A stretch of 64,000 nucleotides of DNA from Diaminobutyricibacter sp049994905 (GCF_049994905.1 NZ_CP188258.1:1922001-1986000), one strand, 5' to 3'; positions 36,830-45,949 are shown, numbered from the stretch's first letter. Notes: generated from the letters alone by a model not told the origin. Translations and numbers: made by a program.

Positions 36830-38194
36830 CTACTCGCTCTGCGTGCCCGGTAATTCCACGGTGAACCGGGCACCGCCTTCCGGCGCGGAGCCTGCAGAGA
36901 TCGACCCGCCCATCCGCTCGACGAGGCGGGCCGCGATCGACAGGCCGAGCCCGGTGCCGACGGGGCGGACATCCCGGTATTTGGCGCGCAGGGCGCCCCG
37001 CTGGAAGGCCCGCGTCGCGTCGTCGTCGGTGAGGCCGGGGCCACTGTCGCGCACGTCGATCGCGAACCCGTGGCCATCCGCACGCACTCCGATGACCACC
37101 CGGCCGTCCGGCGGTGTGGCGCGCAGCGCGTTCTCGACCAGTCCGTCGATCAACTGGCGGAGCCGGAGGGCGTCGGCGGTCACGACGAGGGTTCCGCCTG
37201 GCATCTCGGCCGAAAGCGCCACACCCAGCTGGAGGCACCGGCCCTGCCACGCCCGCTCGGTCTGCTGGACCAGTTCACGCAGGTCCACAGGGTGCCTGTC
37301 GATCGCGAAGTCGTCGGCTTCGAGCCGCGCGAGCTCGAGCAGGTCTGCCACGAACCGGTCGAGACGCTCGGCCTCGCTGACGAGTGTCGCCCCGACATCC
37401 GGTGCGTCCTCCGGTGGCACGACACCGTCGGCAAGCGCTTCGGCGTAGCCGCGGATTGCCGTGAGCGGTGTGCGGATCTCATGCGAGACCGAGAGCAGGA
37501 ACTCGCGCTGTCGGTGTTCGCTCGTCACGAGCGCTTCGTCGAGCGTGCCCAGGGCATGCGCGACATCGTCGACCTCTGGGATGTTCTGGCTCGCGACGGT
37601 GACCCCGCGTTCTCCCTGTGCCAGTCTTCGCGCCGCTTCTGCGGTTTCGAGCAGCGGCCTCGTGATCCGCCGGGCGAGAAGGACGCCCGCGATTGCCGCG
37701 GCGAGCAGTCCGATCGCGAGGGCGAGAAGGATCTGGCCGATGACGAGACGGCCCGCGCGGTTGATCTCGTCGACCTGCCGTACGGCGACGACGCCCCCGC
37801 CCGCGGCCCGCGGCTTGCCTTCCACGACGTAGGAGTTCCCTCGGCGCTGGACGGTGGTGGAGACGGTGCGGCCCGCCGCGACCTGACGCCCGATGCGTGG
37901 AGGAACGATGCCGGCCGCCGATCCAGTGATCGCTCCGTCCTGGCCGACCAGGCCGAAGAGGATGCCGCTGGAGGCCGCCGTCTCCTCGTCGGCGAGCACG
38001 CGCAGGGTCGCGAGCGGCCGGTCGGCCAGGGCCTTCACCTGGAGCGAGAGCTGAGCTCGTGCCTGAGCCGTCGTGGCGTTCTGGACGAGCTGCAGCGAAG
38101 CGACGGCCGTGACGAGGACCGCGACCGCGGCGACGCCGACGGTGACGAGCAGGATGCGCCCACCGAGCGAGCGGATCCAGCGGCCGAGGCGCAT
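36830..38194 (-). CDS. sensor histidine kinase
   Basis: 454 residues. Membrane segments at about 13-35 and 150-174 flank an extracellular sensor of about 115 residues; HAMP (ARRITRPLLETAEAARRL), HisKA with H238 in SVSHEIRTPLTAIRGY, HATPase with LVENALRATPPDGR and GTGLGLSIAARLVE. The start shares one base with the response regulator stop (TGATG). The signal is unknown. Confidence 0.93.
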   Translation of the reverse strand: MRLGRWIRSLGGRILLVTVGVAAVAVLVTAVASLQLVQNATTAQARAQLSLQVKALADRPLATLRVLADEETAASSGILFGLVGQDGAITGSAAGIVPPRIGRQVAAGRTVSTTVQRRGNSYVVEGKPRAAGGGVVAVRQVDEINRAGRLVIGQILLALAIGLLAAAIAGVLLARRITRPLLETAEAARRLAQGERGVTVASQNIPEVDDVAHALGTLDEALVTSEHRQREFLLSVSHEIRTPLTAIRGYAEALADGVVPPEDAPDVGATLVSEAERLDRFVADLLELARLEADDFAIDRHPVDLRELVQQTERAWQGRCLQLGVALSAEMPGGTLVVTADALRLRQLIDGLVENALRATPPDGRVVIGVRADGHGFAIDVRDSGPGLTDDDATRAFQRGALRAKYRDVRPVGTGLGLSIAARLVERMGGSISAGSAPEGGARFTVELPGTQSE

Positions 38195-38871
38195 CAGCGG
38201 TCTTCGATCGCGTAGCCGATGCGCCTCACCGTGCGGATCGGGCAGTCGGGCCCGAGCTTGCCGCGCAGCTGGGCGATGTGCACGTCAACCGTGCGGCTCG
38301 AACTGTAGTCGGCCACGCCCCAGACCGACGACAGGAGCTGCTCGCGCGTGAAGACCCGTCCGGGCTGGGTCATCAGCTTGGCGAGGAGGTCGAATTCGGT
38401 GGCGGTCAGCTCGACCTGCTCCCCGTCGCTGACGACCTGGCGTCGCTCCGGGTCGAGCACGATACCGCCCACGGTGACCCTTCCGCCTGGCGGAAGGGAG
38501 GTGCGGCGCAGGATGCCTTTCACCCGTGCCACGAGCTCCCGCGGCGAGAAGGGCTTGGTGACGTAGTCGTCCGCGCCGAGCTCGAGTCCGAGAACTCGGT
38601 CGACTTCGTCGTCGCGGGCGGTGACGAAGACCACGGGGGTCCAGTCGCCCGCGTCGCGGAGCGCGCGACACACGCCGATCCCGTCGAGCCCGGGCAGGCC
38701 GATGTCCAGGATCACCACCGCGGGCCTGAGTCGCCTGATCTGGGCCAGAGCGTTCGTCCCGTCGCGCTCCGTGTGCACGCTGAAGCCGGCCTGGGTCAGG
38801 TACAGGCGCTCGAGATCGGCGATGGCCGTCTCGTCCTCGACAAGCAGCACCAGCCCACGTTCGTCGGTCAC
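38194..38871 (-). CDS. OmpR-family response regulator
   Basis: 225 residues. Receiver with phospho-acceptor D56 (VVILDIGLPGLDG) and KPFSPRELVARV; winged helix VELTATEFDLLAKLMTQPGRVFTREQLLSSVWG. GTG 38871 is preceded by TATCGT (38882-38877 on this strand) with a 5-nt spacer. First gene of an operon with the kinase and probably the aldo/keto reductase. Confidence 0.94.
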   Translation of the reverse strand: MTDERGLVLLVEDETAIADLERLYLTQAGFSVHTERDGTNALAQIRRLRPAVVILDIGLPGLDGIGVCRALRDAGDWTPVVFVTARDDEVDRVLGLELGADDYVTKPFSPRELVARVKGILRRTSLPPGGRVTVGGIVLDPERRQVVSDGEQVELTATEFDLLAKLMTQPGRVFTREQLLSSVWGVADYSSSRTVDVHIAQLRGKLGPDCPIRTVRRIGYAIEDR

Positions 38872-38995
38872 ACCTCACGATAAACGCCCGGGAGGGGCGA
38901 ATCGAGCGGCACGCAGCATCGGGTCGCACGCCTTACACGATCCGAACGTTCGGGCATTCGGGCCCGTAGTCAGGCGCGCGTGGCAAGCTTGTCGG

Positions 38996-40258
38996 GTGGG
39001 ACGAGCGGATGGCAGCGATCGGCGTGTGACGACCGATGCTGTCGACGACGCCACGGCCACCATCCTGCACGTGGACATGGACGCGTTCTTCGCCGCCGTC
39101 GAACTGCTCGACCATCCGGAGCTGCGCGGCAGGCCGGCGATCGTCGGGCATCCGGGCCCGCGCTCGGTGGTCACGAGCGCCACGTATGAGGCACGTCGGT
39201 TCGGTGTGCGGTCGGCCATGCCGGTGTCTCAGGCGCTGCGGCTGTGCCCGAACGCCGTCATCCTGCCGCCGCACATGGAGAAGTACCGCGACTATTCGAA
39301 GCGCGTGATGACGATCTTCTCCGAAATCACTCCGCTGGTCGAGCCACTCAGCATCGACGAGGCGTTCCTCGACGTCTCCGGTGCGCGCCGGCTGCTGGGC
39401 TCGCCGCGGCGGATCGCCGAGCTGATCCGCGCCAGAGTGCGCGACGAGACGGGACTCACCTGCTCCGTCGGGGCGGCATCGACCAAGTTCGTCGCCAAGC
39501 TCGCATCGGGGCGCGCGAAGCCGGATGGCCTGCTGGTCATTCCGGCATCCGAAACCCTCGCCTATCTGCGCCCGCTGCCGGTCGGCGCACTGTGGGGCGT
39601 GGGCGAGAGCACCCAGCAATCGCTGCTGCGGCTCGGACTGCACACGGTCGGCGACCTGGCGGATACCCCGCTTCATGTGCTGCAGCGCGCCGTCGGCGAC
39701 GCGTCGGGCCGCAAGCTGCACGACCTTGCGAATGGCCTGGATCCTCGCAGCGTCGTCGTCACCTCCCGCGAGAAGAGCGTCGGACACGAGATGACGTTCG
39801 AACAGGACATCTCAGACCCGGTGCGACTCCGGCAGGAGCTGCTGCGGCTCTCCAGCCAGGTCGGTGCGCGATTGCGCAAGCATGAGCTCGTGGGGCGCAC
39901 GGTCGCCCTCAAGCTTCGGTTCTCCGACTTCCGCACGGTCACCCGCTCCCGCACCCTGGCCGAGCCGACCAATGTCGGCCGCCGGATCTTCGAGGAGGTG
40001 ACCTCGATCTACGACGGGCTCGGACTGGGGCGAACGCCGATCCGCCTGATCGGGGTGCGCGTCGAACAACTCGACGACGCAGGGGGCAGCAGGCTCGCCC
40101 TGTGGGATCCGGATGAGGAGTGGCGCGATGCGGAGCGCACGCTCGACCAGGTGAGTGCGCGGTTCGGCCGCGGCATGATCGGCCCGGCATCCCTCGTCAA
40201 GTCCACCGGCCGTACCGTCGGCGAGACCGCCAACCCGCGCGCACTGCCCGACGACTGA
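38996..40258 (+). CDS. dinB: DNA polymerase IV (Y family)
   Basis: Translesion polymerase. Metal-binding HVDMDAFFAAVE (D27, D29) and LSIDEAFLDVSG (D121, E122); thumb GVGESTQQSLLRLGLHTVGDLA; little-finger domain SVGHEMTFEQDI. There is no clear beta-clamp tail motif. GTG 38996 follows CAAGCT (38984-38989) by 6 nt; GTG 39026 is a possible shorter start. I saw no LexA-type operator. Confidence 0.93.
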   Translation: MGRADGSDRRVTTDAVDDATATILHVDMDAFFAAVELLDHPELRGRPAIVGHPGPRSVVTSATYEARRFGVRSAMPVSQALRLCPNAVILPPHMEKYRDYSKRVMTIFSEITPLVEPLSIDEAFLDVSGARRLLGSPRRIAELIRARVRDETGLTCSVGAASTKFVAKLASGRAKPDGLLVIPASETLAYLRPLPVGALWGVGESTQQSLLRLGLHTVGDLADTPLHVLQRAVGDASGRKLHDLANGLDPRSVVVTSREKSVGHEMTFEQDISDPVRLRQELLRLSSQVGARLRKHELVGRTVALKLRFSDFRTVTRSRTLAEPTNVGRRIFEEVTSIYDGLGLGRTPIRLIGVRVEQLDDAGGSRLALWDPDEEWRDAERTLDQVSARFGRGMIGPASLVKSTGRTVGETANPRALPDD

Positions 40259-40281
40259 GCCACGGCAGTTGAGTCGTCCGG

Positions 40282-41199
40282 TCAGCGCAGCCCGACGAGT
40301 ATCGCTCGGTGATCGCTCCCATTGTCGGGAAGGACCGTACTGGTGACCGTGGTGAGGCCGCGGGTGAGGGCGTGGTCGAGACGCGCAACCGGGAACTTCG
40401 CCGGCCAGGTGAACCCGAAACCGAGGTCGCTCTGAGACTCCTCGTGAACGACCCTGGTCAGGGGAACGAATGCCCGGTCGGTCGATGCGCTGTTGAAGTC
40501 GCCGACGACGAGGATGCGGGCCGAGTGGTCGTTCTTCACCGTCGAGGCGAGGGTGGAGAGCATCGTGTCGCGCTGCTGGTACTGCCCTGGGCGAACCGAC
40601 GCAAGGTGCACGGCGTAGACCCTGGTCGGTGTGCCGGGGGTGTCGAGGTCGACCCAGAGGGCGCGATCCCAGCCGAGCCCGAGGTCGAGCCCTTTCTCGC
40701 CGGAGATCGGAATCCTGCTCCAGACGCCGACCGTGCCGACGACGGCGGAATACGGGTACTTCGCGTCGAGTGCGGCGGCGACTGTCGCCCGGGACGCCGC
40801 GTCGACTTCCTGCAGGGCGATCACATCCGGGTGCTTTGCCGCGAGGTCTGCGGCGATCGCGCCGGCAGCCGCATTCTGCGCGTGGATGTTCTCACTGGCC
40901 ACGGTCAGCGACGTGGCTCCCGTCGCCATGCCCGGGAGCATCGACGGTCCGAAGGTGACTGACCAGACGGCCGCCGCGACAGCGACGCACAGGCCACCGA
41001 GGAGGGAGAAGCGGAGGAGCGCAGCGACGCCGAGCACGAGGATGATTCCGCCCAGCCACGGCAGGAACGTCTCGATCAGCGAGGCGCTTCCGCCCACATC
41101 GGGCAGCAGGCCGTGCCACAGGATCAGCGCGCCGACGAGGAGTGCCAGCACGCCCACGGTGATGCCGCGGGTTCCGCGGGCAGCTCTGGCGTTCGACAC
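40282..41199 (-). CDS. membrane-anchored endonuclease/exonuclease/phosphatase family protein
   Basis: 305 residues. Three N-terminal membrane segments (to about residue 90) followed by an EEP domain: ASENIHAQNA, VIALQEVDAAS (metal Glu), RVYAVHLASV, RILVVGDFNSASTD, ARLDHALT and GSDHRAILV. Extracytoplasmic phosphodiesterase or phosphatase of unknown substrate. GTG 41199 is preceded by AATAAT (41211-41206) with a 6-nt spacer. Confidence 0.87.
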   Translation of the reverse strand: MSNARAARGTRGITVGVLALLVGALILWHGLLPDVGGSASLIETFLPWLGGIILVLGVAALLRFSLLGGLCVAVAAAVWSVTFGPSMLPGMATGATSLTVASENIHAQNAAAGAIAADLAAKHPDVIALQEVDAASRATVAAALDAKYPYSAVVGTVGVWSRIPISGEKGLDLGLGWDRALWVDLDTPGTPTRVYAVHLASVRPGQYQQRDTMLSTLASTVKNDHSARILVVGDFNSASTDRAFVPLTRVVHEESQSDLGFGFTWPAKFPVARLDHALTRGLTTVTSTVLPDNGSDHRAILVGLR

Positions 41200-41312
41200 C
41201 CGACGATTATTCCGTGCTCTCTGGTGAGAAGGGTCCGCAAACGCTGGACGCAGGCTGTGCGATGCGTGAAACCGCCCTGTTCACCGACCGCGCCTGCGGG
41301 TAGCGTGGCAGC

Positions 41313-41645
41313 ATGACGAACACCTCGCTCCGACTTGCGGAGACACTGACGTCCAACGGCATCCGGTCGGTCTACGGGGACCCGATCGAACTCGACGGGG
41401 TGACGCTCATCCCCGTCGCACTCGTGCAGTACGGTTTCGGGTCCGGCTCCATGGGCGGCGAGGACGACCGGAGCGCGGGCGGTGGCGGTGGCGGCGGCTA
41501 CAGTATTCCCCTCGGTGCATATGTGAGGGATGAGGATGGCCTGCATTTCAGACCGAACATCATCACCCTGATCGCGGTCGGCATCCCCTTCGTGTTCGTG
41601 TCCGGCCTCGTCTGGACCCGCATCATCCGCGCGCTCAAGCGGTAG
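41313..41645 (+). CDS. GerW/YtfJ-family protein
   Basis: 110 residues: SNGIRSVYGDPIELDGVTLIPVALVQYGFGSGS is the typical GerW/YtfJ core, followed by a Gly-rich linker and one C-terminal membrane segment (NIITLIAVGIPFVFVSGLVW). In bacilli the family acts in spores, but it is widespread in non-spore-formers. TAGCGT (41301-41306) ends 6 nt before the ATG. Confidence 0.8.
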   Translation: MTNTSLRLAETLTSNGIRSVYGDPIELDGVTLIPVALVQYGFGSGSMGGEDDRSAGGGGGGGYSIPLGAYVRDEDGLHFRPNIITLIAVGIPFVFVSGLVWTRIIRALKR

Positions 41646-41651
41646 CACCAC

Positions 41652-41657
41652 TAGACT
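41652..41657 (+). promoter_or_regulatory. -10 box of the riboswitch transcript
   Basis: TAGACT; the expected transcription start, about 7 nt downstream, coincides with the beginning of the TPP aptamer. Confidence 0.5.
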
Positions 41658-41663
41658 GTTCCT

Positions 41664-41757
41664 CGAAACACGGGAGTCCGGTGAGCCGGGCTGAGAGGAA
41701 GCTTCTCAAGCTTCGACCGTCGAACCTGATCTGGATCATGCCAGCGCAGGGAGGCAG
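41664..41757 (+). ncRNA. TPP riboswitch (THI element)
   Basis: Carries the conserved TPP aptamer blocks: GGGCTGAGAGG (41688-41698) and ACCTGATCTGGATCATGCC (41724-41742) followed by GCGCAGGGA. Predicts that the downstream ECF transporter is switched off by thiamine pyrophosphate. Confidence 0.93.
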
Positions 41758-41770
41758 CATTTCTCAATCC

Positions 41771-41802
41771 CGTGCCCTCTTTTCCTCGAGTGAAAGGGCA
41801 CG
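41771..41802 (+). promoter_or_regulatory. ribosome-binding-site sequestering hairpin (expression platform)
   Basis: CGTGCCCT (41771-41778) is perfectly complementary to AGGGCACG (41795-41802), which contains the Shine-Dalgarno of the GTG at 41807. There is no U tract, so translational rather than transcriptional control is expected. Confidence 0.6.
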
Positions 41803-41806
41803 AACA

Positions 41807-42427
41807 GTGCACGCAACAATCGCATCTACCACCGGTCGACCTACGCGCACCTTCAAGTGGCGTGTCGTCGACATCGTCGTCGCAAGTGTCGTCGCCGTCG
41901 CGAGCGGCGTCATCTTCTGGGCGTGGGGTGTCGCCTGGACGCCCATCAGCGCGCCCGTGACTGCGGCGCTCCCCGGACTCCAGGGCATCCTGAACGGTCC
42001 CTGGCTTTTCGCCGGGGTTCTCGGCGCCCTGATCGTGCGCAAGCCGGGCGCCGCGATCTTCACCGAACTGGTCGCCGCTGTCGTCTCCGCCCTTCTCGGC
42101 ACCCAGTGGGGCTTCACGACGCTTCTCTCCGGATTCGTCCAGGGCCTCGGCGCAGAGATCGTGTTCGCGCTCTTCCTCTATGCGAACTGGCGCCTGTACG
42201 TCGCATTGCTGGCCGGCGCGGGTGCCGGGCTGGCCGAGTCCGTCCTCGACCTCACGGTCTCCTACCCGGGAGCCAAGCCGGAATTCGCGATCATCTACAC
42301 GATCACGACCACGATCTCCGGCATCATCGTGGGCGGGCTGGGATCGTGGCTCGTCGTGCGGGCGCTCGCGAAGACCGGTGCGCTCAGCCGTTTCGCCGCC
42401 GGCCGGTCCGTTGCGGGCCGGGCCTGA
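41807..42427 (+). CDS. ECF transporter S component, YkoE type (thiamine precursor)
   Basis: 206 residues from GTG 41807, six predicted membrane segments. FKWRVVDIVVASVVAVASGVIFWAWG, LVAAVVSALLGTQWG and the overall layout match YkoE, the substrate-binding unit for the thiamine precursor hydroxymethylpyrimidine in characterised relatives. The aptamer is also open in this frame, but the start is fixed by AAAGGG 8 nt upstream. First gene of the TPP-controlled operon. Confidence 0.88.
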   Translation: MHATIASTTGRPTRTFKWRVVDIVVASVVAVASGVIFWAWGVAWTPISAPVTAALPGLQGILNGPWLFAGVLGALIVRKPGAAIFTELVAAVVSALLGTQWGFTTLLSGFVQGLGAEIVFALFLYANWRLYVALLAGAGAGLAESVLDLTVSYPGAKPEFAIIYTITTTISGIIVGGLGSWLVVRALAKTGALSRFAAGRSVAGRA

Positions 42428-42438
42428 GCATCCAGAGC

Positions 42439-43926
42439 ATGGATGCCCGACCCGCGTCGGTCGCGAGCGAAGGCTGGGGCTGGCGGTACGGAGGGCGCGC
42501 GGCGTGGGCTGCGCGCGAGGTGTCGCTGCGCATCAGGCCGGGGGAGCGGGTGCTGCTTCTCGGGGCTTCCGGGTCGGGCAAGAGTACTTTGCTCGCCGGG
42601 CTGGCCGGCGTGCTCGGCGGCGACGATGAAGGCGAGACGCACGGGCGACTCCTGGTCGACGGGCAGCCGGCGGGTTCCGTTCGCGGGCGGAGCGGGTTGC
42701 TGCTCCAGGATCCGGATGCCCAGGTCATCCTTGCGCGCGTGGGCGACGATGTCGCATTCGGGTGCGAGAACCTCGGCGTTCCCCGGGACGAGACCTGGCG
42801 GCGGGTGCGCGCATCCCTCGCCGCTGTGGGGCTCGGGCTCCCGCTGGACCATCCGACGTCAACGCTTTCGGGAGGGCAGAAGCAGCGCCTCGCTCTCGCC
42901 GGAATCCTTGCGATGCAGCCGGGACTGCTGCTGCTCGACGAGCCGACAGCGAACCTCGACCCGGAGGGCGTTCTGGAGGTACGCGATGCGGTCGGCGCGG
43001 CGATCGCTGCGACGGGCGCCACGCTGGTCGTCGTGGAGCACCGCGTCTCGGTCTGGCGCGACCTCGTCGACCGGGTGATCGTGCTCGCAGCGGGCGGCGG
43101 TGTCCTGGCCGACGGGACACCGGATGCTGTGCTGGCCGACAACGCCGACACCCTGCGTCGTGCGGGAGTCTGGCTTCCGCACGACGAACCGGCCGCGCCC
43201 CCCGCCAGGAATGCAGCCGATCGGGCGGCACTGCTGGAAGCATCCGCGCTCGTGCTGCGGCGCGGGCGGGGGGAGCCGCTCCCGCATACGGTCGACGTGC
43301 GAATCGATGCGGGCTCGGCGACCGCCCTGACGGGCAGGAACGGTGTCGGCAAGTCGACGCTGGCGCTGACCCTGGGCGGGCTCATCCCTCCCGCCGGCGG
43401 ATCACTGGTGGCGGCGCCGGCACTTGCTGCGGGGGCCGCCGCAAGCCCCTCCCGCTGGAGCTCGGCCCAGCTTCTGACCCGTATCGGCAACGTCTTCCAG
43501 AACCCGGAGCACCAGCTGCTCGAAGCCACCGTGCGGGCCGAACTCCGGGTCGGGCCACGGGCTCTCCGTGCGCATCCGCCCGAGCTCGCACAGCAGGTGG
43601 ACGAACTCCTCCAGCGACTCCGGCTCGCCGAGGTCGCCGATGCCAACCCTTTCACCCTGTCGGGCGGCCAGAAGCGCCGTCTGTCCGTGGCGACGGCCCT
43701 GATCACCCGCCCGACCGTCCTCGTCTTCGACGAGCCGACGTTCGGTCAGGACGCCCTCACCTGGGCCGGCCTTGTCGAGCTCATCGCCGAGTTGCGTGAC
43801 GACGGGCACGCGATCGTCGCGGCGACACACGACATCGACTTCATCACGGCGATCGGGGCGGGCGAGTTGCGCTTGGTATCGGATGCCGACCAACCGGCTC
43901 CGACGCGCGCCGGGAGGGCGTCGTGA
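42439..43926 (+). CDS. ECF transporter fused double ATPase (YkoD type)
   Basis: 495 residues with two ABC ATPase halves in one chain. Half 1: Walker A GASGSGKST (42-50), signature STLSGGQKQRLALA (about 141-154), Walker B LLLLDEPTANLD. Half 2: Walker A GRNGVGKST (299-307), signature TLSGGQKRRLSVA (406-418), Walker B VLVFDEPTFGQD. Energises YkoE uptake together with EcfT. The ATG starts 11 bp after the S component; its end overlaps ecfT by GTGA. Confidence 0.94.
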   Translation: MDARPASVASEGWGWRYGGRAAWAAREVSLRIRPGERVLLLGASGSGKSTLLAGLAGVLGGDDEGETHGRLLVDGQPAGSVRGRSGLLLQDPDAQVILARVGDDVAFGCENLGVPRDETWRRVRASLAAVGLGLPLDHPTSTLSGGQKQRLALAGILAMQPGLLLLDEPTANLDPEGVLEVRDAVGAAIAATGATLVVVEHRVSVWRDLVDRVIVLAAGGGVLADGTPDAVLADNADTLRRAGVWLPHDEPAAPPARNAADRAALLEASALVLRRGRGEPLPHTVDVRIDAGSATALTGRNGVGKSTLALTLGGLIPPAGGSLVAAPALAAGAAASPSRWSSAQLLTRIGNVFQNPEHQLLEATVRAELRVGPRALRAHPPELAQQVDELLQRLRLAEVADANPFTLSGGQKRRLSVATALITRPTVLVFDEPTFGQDALTWAGLVELIAELRDDGHAIVAATHDIDFITAIGAGELRLVSDADQPAPTRAGRAS

Positions 43927-44705
43927 CCGTCATCGCCCCGTACCGGCGGGGGCCCCTGGCGCGCGTCAACCCTGTCGCGAAGCTCGGATTCTCGCTGGCC
44001 GTCACCCTCGGTCTCCTCCTCACGATCGACTGGGTGTCGGCGGCGGTCGCACTGGTCGCCGAACTGGTGCTGCTCGCCTTCGTCGGGCTCCCGCCGAGAC
44101 TCATCGTCGTTCGTACGGCTCCGGTGTGGATCGCCGCGCCGCTCGCGGGCCTGACCACGGTTCTCTACGGTGTCTCGTCGGGCACCGTCTACTGGCATTG
44201 GTCGCTCATCGAGGTGAGCGACGGCTCGATCGCCCTCGGGGCGGCGACCACCCTGCGCGTGCTGGCCATCGGCATCCCGGCGGTGCTGCTCTTCGTCACG
44301 ATCGATCCGACCGACCTCGCCGACGGTCTGGCCGAGGTGCTCCGGCTTCCGGCACGATTCGTTCTCGGCGGGCTTGCAGGCCTCCGCCTTGTCGGCTTGT
44401 TCATCGATGACTGGCGTGCACTCGGCCTCGCGCGTCGCGCCCGCGGGGTGGCCGATCGTGGTGCGGTGCGGCGATTCCTGGGGCAGGCGTTCGCCCTTCT
44501 CGTTCTCTCGATCCGTCGCGGCAGCAAACTCGCGACGGCGATGGAGGCGCGCGGGTTCGGTGCGCCCACCCTGCGTACCTGGGCGCGTCCGTCCGTGTTC
44601 CGCATCCGGGACTGGATGGTCGTCCTCCTGGGCGTCGCAGTGGCGTTGCTGGCGACCGGGGTCGCGATCGCCGCAGGAAGCTGGAACCTTGTCGGAACGC
44701 TCTGA
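43923..44705 (+). CDS. ECF transporter transmembrane component EcfT (YkoC type)
   Basis: 260 residues with five or six membrane segments. Coupling-helix motifs: FIDDWRALGLARRARG and LATAMEARGFG (A-x-x-x-R-G type). Connects the S component to the fused ATPase. Confidence 0.92.
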   Translation: MTVIAPYRRGPLARVNPVAKLGFSLAVTLGLLLTIDWVSAAVALVAELVLLAFVGLPPRLIVVRTAPVWIAAPLAGLTTVLYGVSSGTVYWHWSLIEVSDGSIALGAATTLRVLAIGIPAVLLFVTIDPTDLADGLAEVLRLPARFVLGGLAGLRLVGLFIDDWRALGLARRARGVADRGAVRRFLGQAFALLVLSIRRGSKLATAMEARGFGAPTLRTWARPSVFRIRDWMVVLLGVAVALLATGVAIAAGSWNLVGTL

Positions 44706-45285
44706 CGTCGAGGCGCTGCTCGAGCGCGTGAGGGCGGCGGATGCGTCCGGTCGCGCAGCAAAGCATGCATCCGTCGTACTCATCGACGGCCCGGCGGGGG
44801 CGGGCAAGAGCACTCTCGCCGACGTGATCGTCGCTCGGTGGCCTGGTCGCCTGCAGCCCACGCTCGTGCGCATGGACGACCTGTATCCCGGCTGGGGCGG
44901 GCTGGCCGAAGGAAGCGTGAATCTCGGAACCGAACTTCTCGCGCCGCGCCGTGCGGGCGCGCATGCCCGCTGGCAACGGTTCAACTGGACGATCGGGCGC
45001 CTCGACGAGTGGACCGTCGTCGACGGGTCGGTCCCGCTGGTCGTCGAAGGATGCGGAACCCTGTCGCGGGCGAACGCACCTCTCGCAGACCTGCGCATCT
45101 GGCTCACCGCCGACGATCGGGTACGCAAAGACCGTGCCCTGCGCCGGGACAACGGCGGCTTCGACGCGCACTGGGACCACTGGCAGGCCCAATTCGACGA
45201 CTATGTGGCCGTTGAGACGCCGATCGAGCAGGCGGACGTCGTGCTCGACGTCACCGACTGGCCGCTCGTCACGCGCGACGCGTGA
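44689..45285 (+). CDS. P-loop kinase, uridine-kinase-like
   Basis: 198 residues from TTG 44689 (AGGAAG about 9 nt upstream). Walker A GPAGAGKS (34-41), VRMDDLYPGWGG as the acidic kinase segment, VVEGCGTLSRANAPLADLRIWL as Walker-B/base region and a lid with RKDRALRRDNG. The acceptor substrate is unknown. It overlaps ecfT by 17 bp, so it is co-translated with the thiamine-precursor transporter; a role in phosphorylating an imported precursor is only inference. GTG 44728 is an alternative start. Confidence 0.75.
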   Translation: MSERSDVEALLERVRAADASGRAAKHASVVLIDGPAGAGKSTLADVIVARWPGRLQPTLVRMDDLYPGWGGLAEGSVNLGTELLAPRRAGAHARWQRFNWTIGRLDEWTVVDGSVPLVVEGCGTLSRANAPLADLRIWLTADDRVRKDRALRRDNGGFDAHWDHWQAQFDDYVAVETPIEQADVVLDVTDWPLVTRDA

Positions 45286-45310
45286 CCGCAACGGGTCTAA
45301 CGTTGTCGCC

Positions 45311-45571
45311 ATGAGTGATGCAGAGCGGGTCAGCGAAGAGTACGTCGTCGAATACGTCGACGGTCCGCTGGCCGGAGAGACCGATCGGCGTGTGCTGATC
45401 GGCGGCCGCTACGACGACCGCATCGGCGCGGTCGCAGCGGTCGAGGGTCTCGAGTCGCTGTTCTGGTACAACGCGGGCGATTCGCGCGAGATCCAGGGGG
45501 AGCTTCACGTCAGCTATACGTTCGATGCTCCGGACAGCGATCCTGTGGAGGCCATCCGCGACGACGAGTAG
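45311..45571 (+). CDS. hypothetical protein (86 aa)
   Basis: Acidic small protein, EEYVVEYVDGPLAGETDRR at the N-terminus and YTFDAPDSDPVEAIRDDE at the C-terminus. TAACGT (45298-45303) ends 7 nt before the ATG, so it is a separate unit from the kinase. The motif GPLAGETD resembles the GGPFDG-type segment of the 58-residue protein at 58.1 kb; both could be small beta-barrel-like proteins, function unknown. Confidence 0.65.
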   Translation: MSDAERVSEEYVVEYVDGPLAGETDRRVLIGGRYDDRIGAVAAVEGLESLFWYNAGDSREIQGELHVSYTFDAPDSDPVEAIRDDE

Positions 45572-45598
45572 CGCGCGGGCCGGTTCTCGACGGGGAGT

Positions 45599-45949
45599 TC
45601 AGCCCCAGCCGAGCTCGTGGAGCTTGTCGTCGTCGATGCCGTAGAAGTGGGCGATCTCGTGTACGAGTGTCACGTGGATCTCGTCGCGCAGCTCGTCGAT
45701 GGTGTCGCAGATCGACAGCAGTGGTTCACGGTACAGGATGATGCGGTCCGGCATCTCGCCGAAACCGTACTGGCCGCGCTCCGTCAGCGCGATCCCGTCA
45801 TACAGTCCGAGCAGGTCGAGCGTTCCGTCCTCCGGGCGGTCCTCGACGACGAAGACGACGTTGTCCAGCCCATCGACCATGTCATCGGGCAGCTCGTCGA
45901 GCTCGTCTGTGACCAGGGCTTCGAACGCGTCCGCGTCGAGGTCGAGCAT
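45599..45949 (-). CDS. minimal zinc metallopeptidase family protein
   Basis: 116 residues. Zincin motif VHEIAHFYGIDDDKL with HEIAH at 97-101; the N-terminal FEALVTDELDELPDDMVDGLDNV is typical of the short actinobacterial minigluzincin family. The start codon is 3 bp after the stop of the MetE-like gene, so the two are one operon. Confidence 0.88.
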   Translation of the reverse strand: MLDLDADAFEALVTDELDELPDDMVDGLDNVVFVVEDRPEDGTLDLLGLYDGIALTERGQYGFGEMPDRIILYREPLLSICDTIDELRDEIHVTLVHEIAHFYGIDDDKLHELGWG

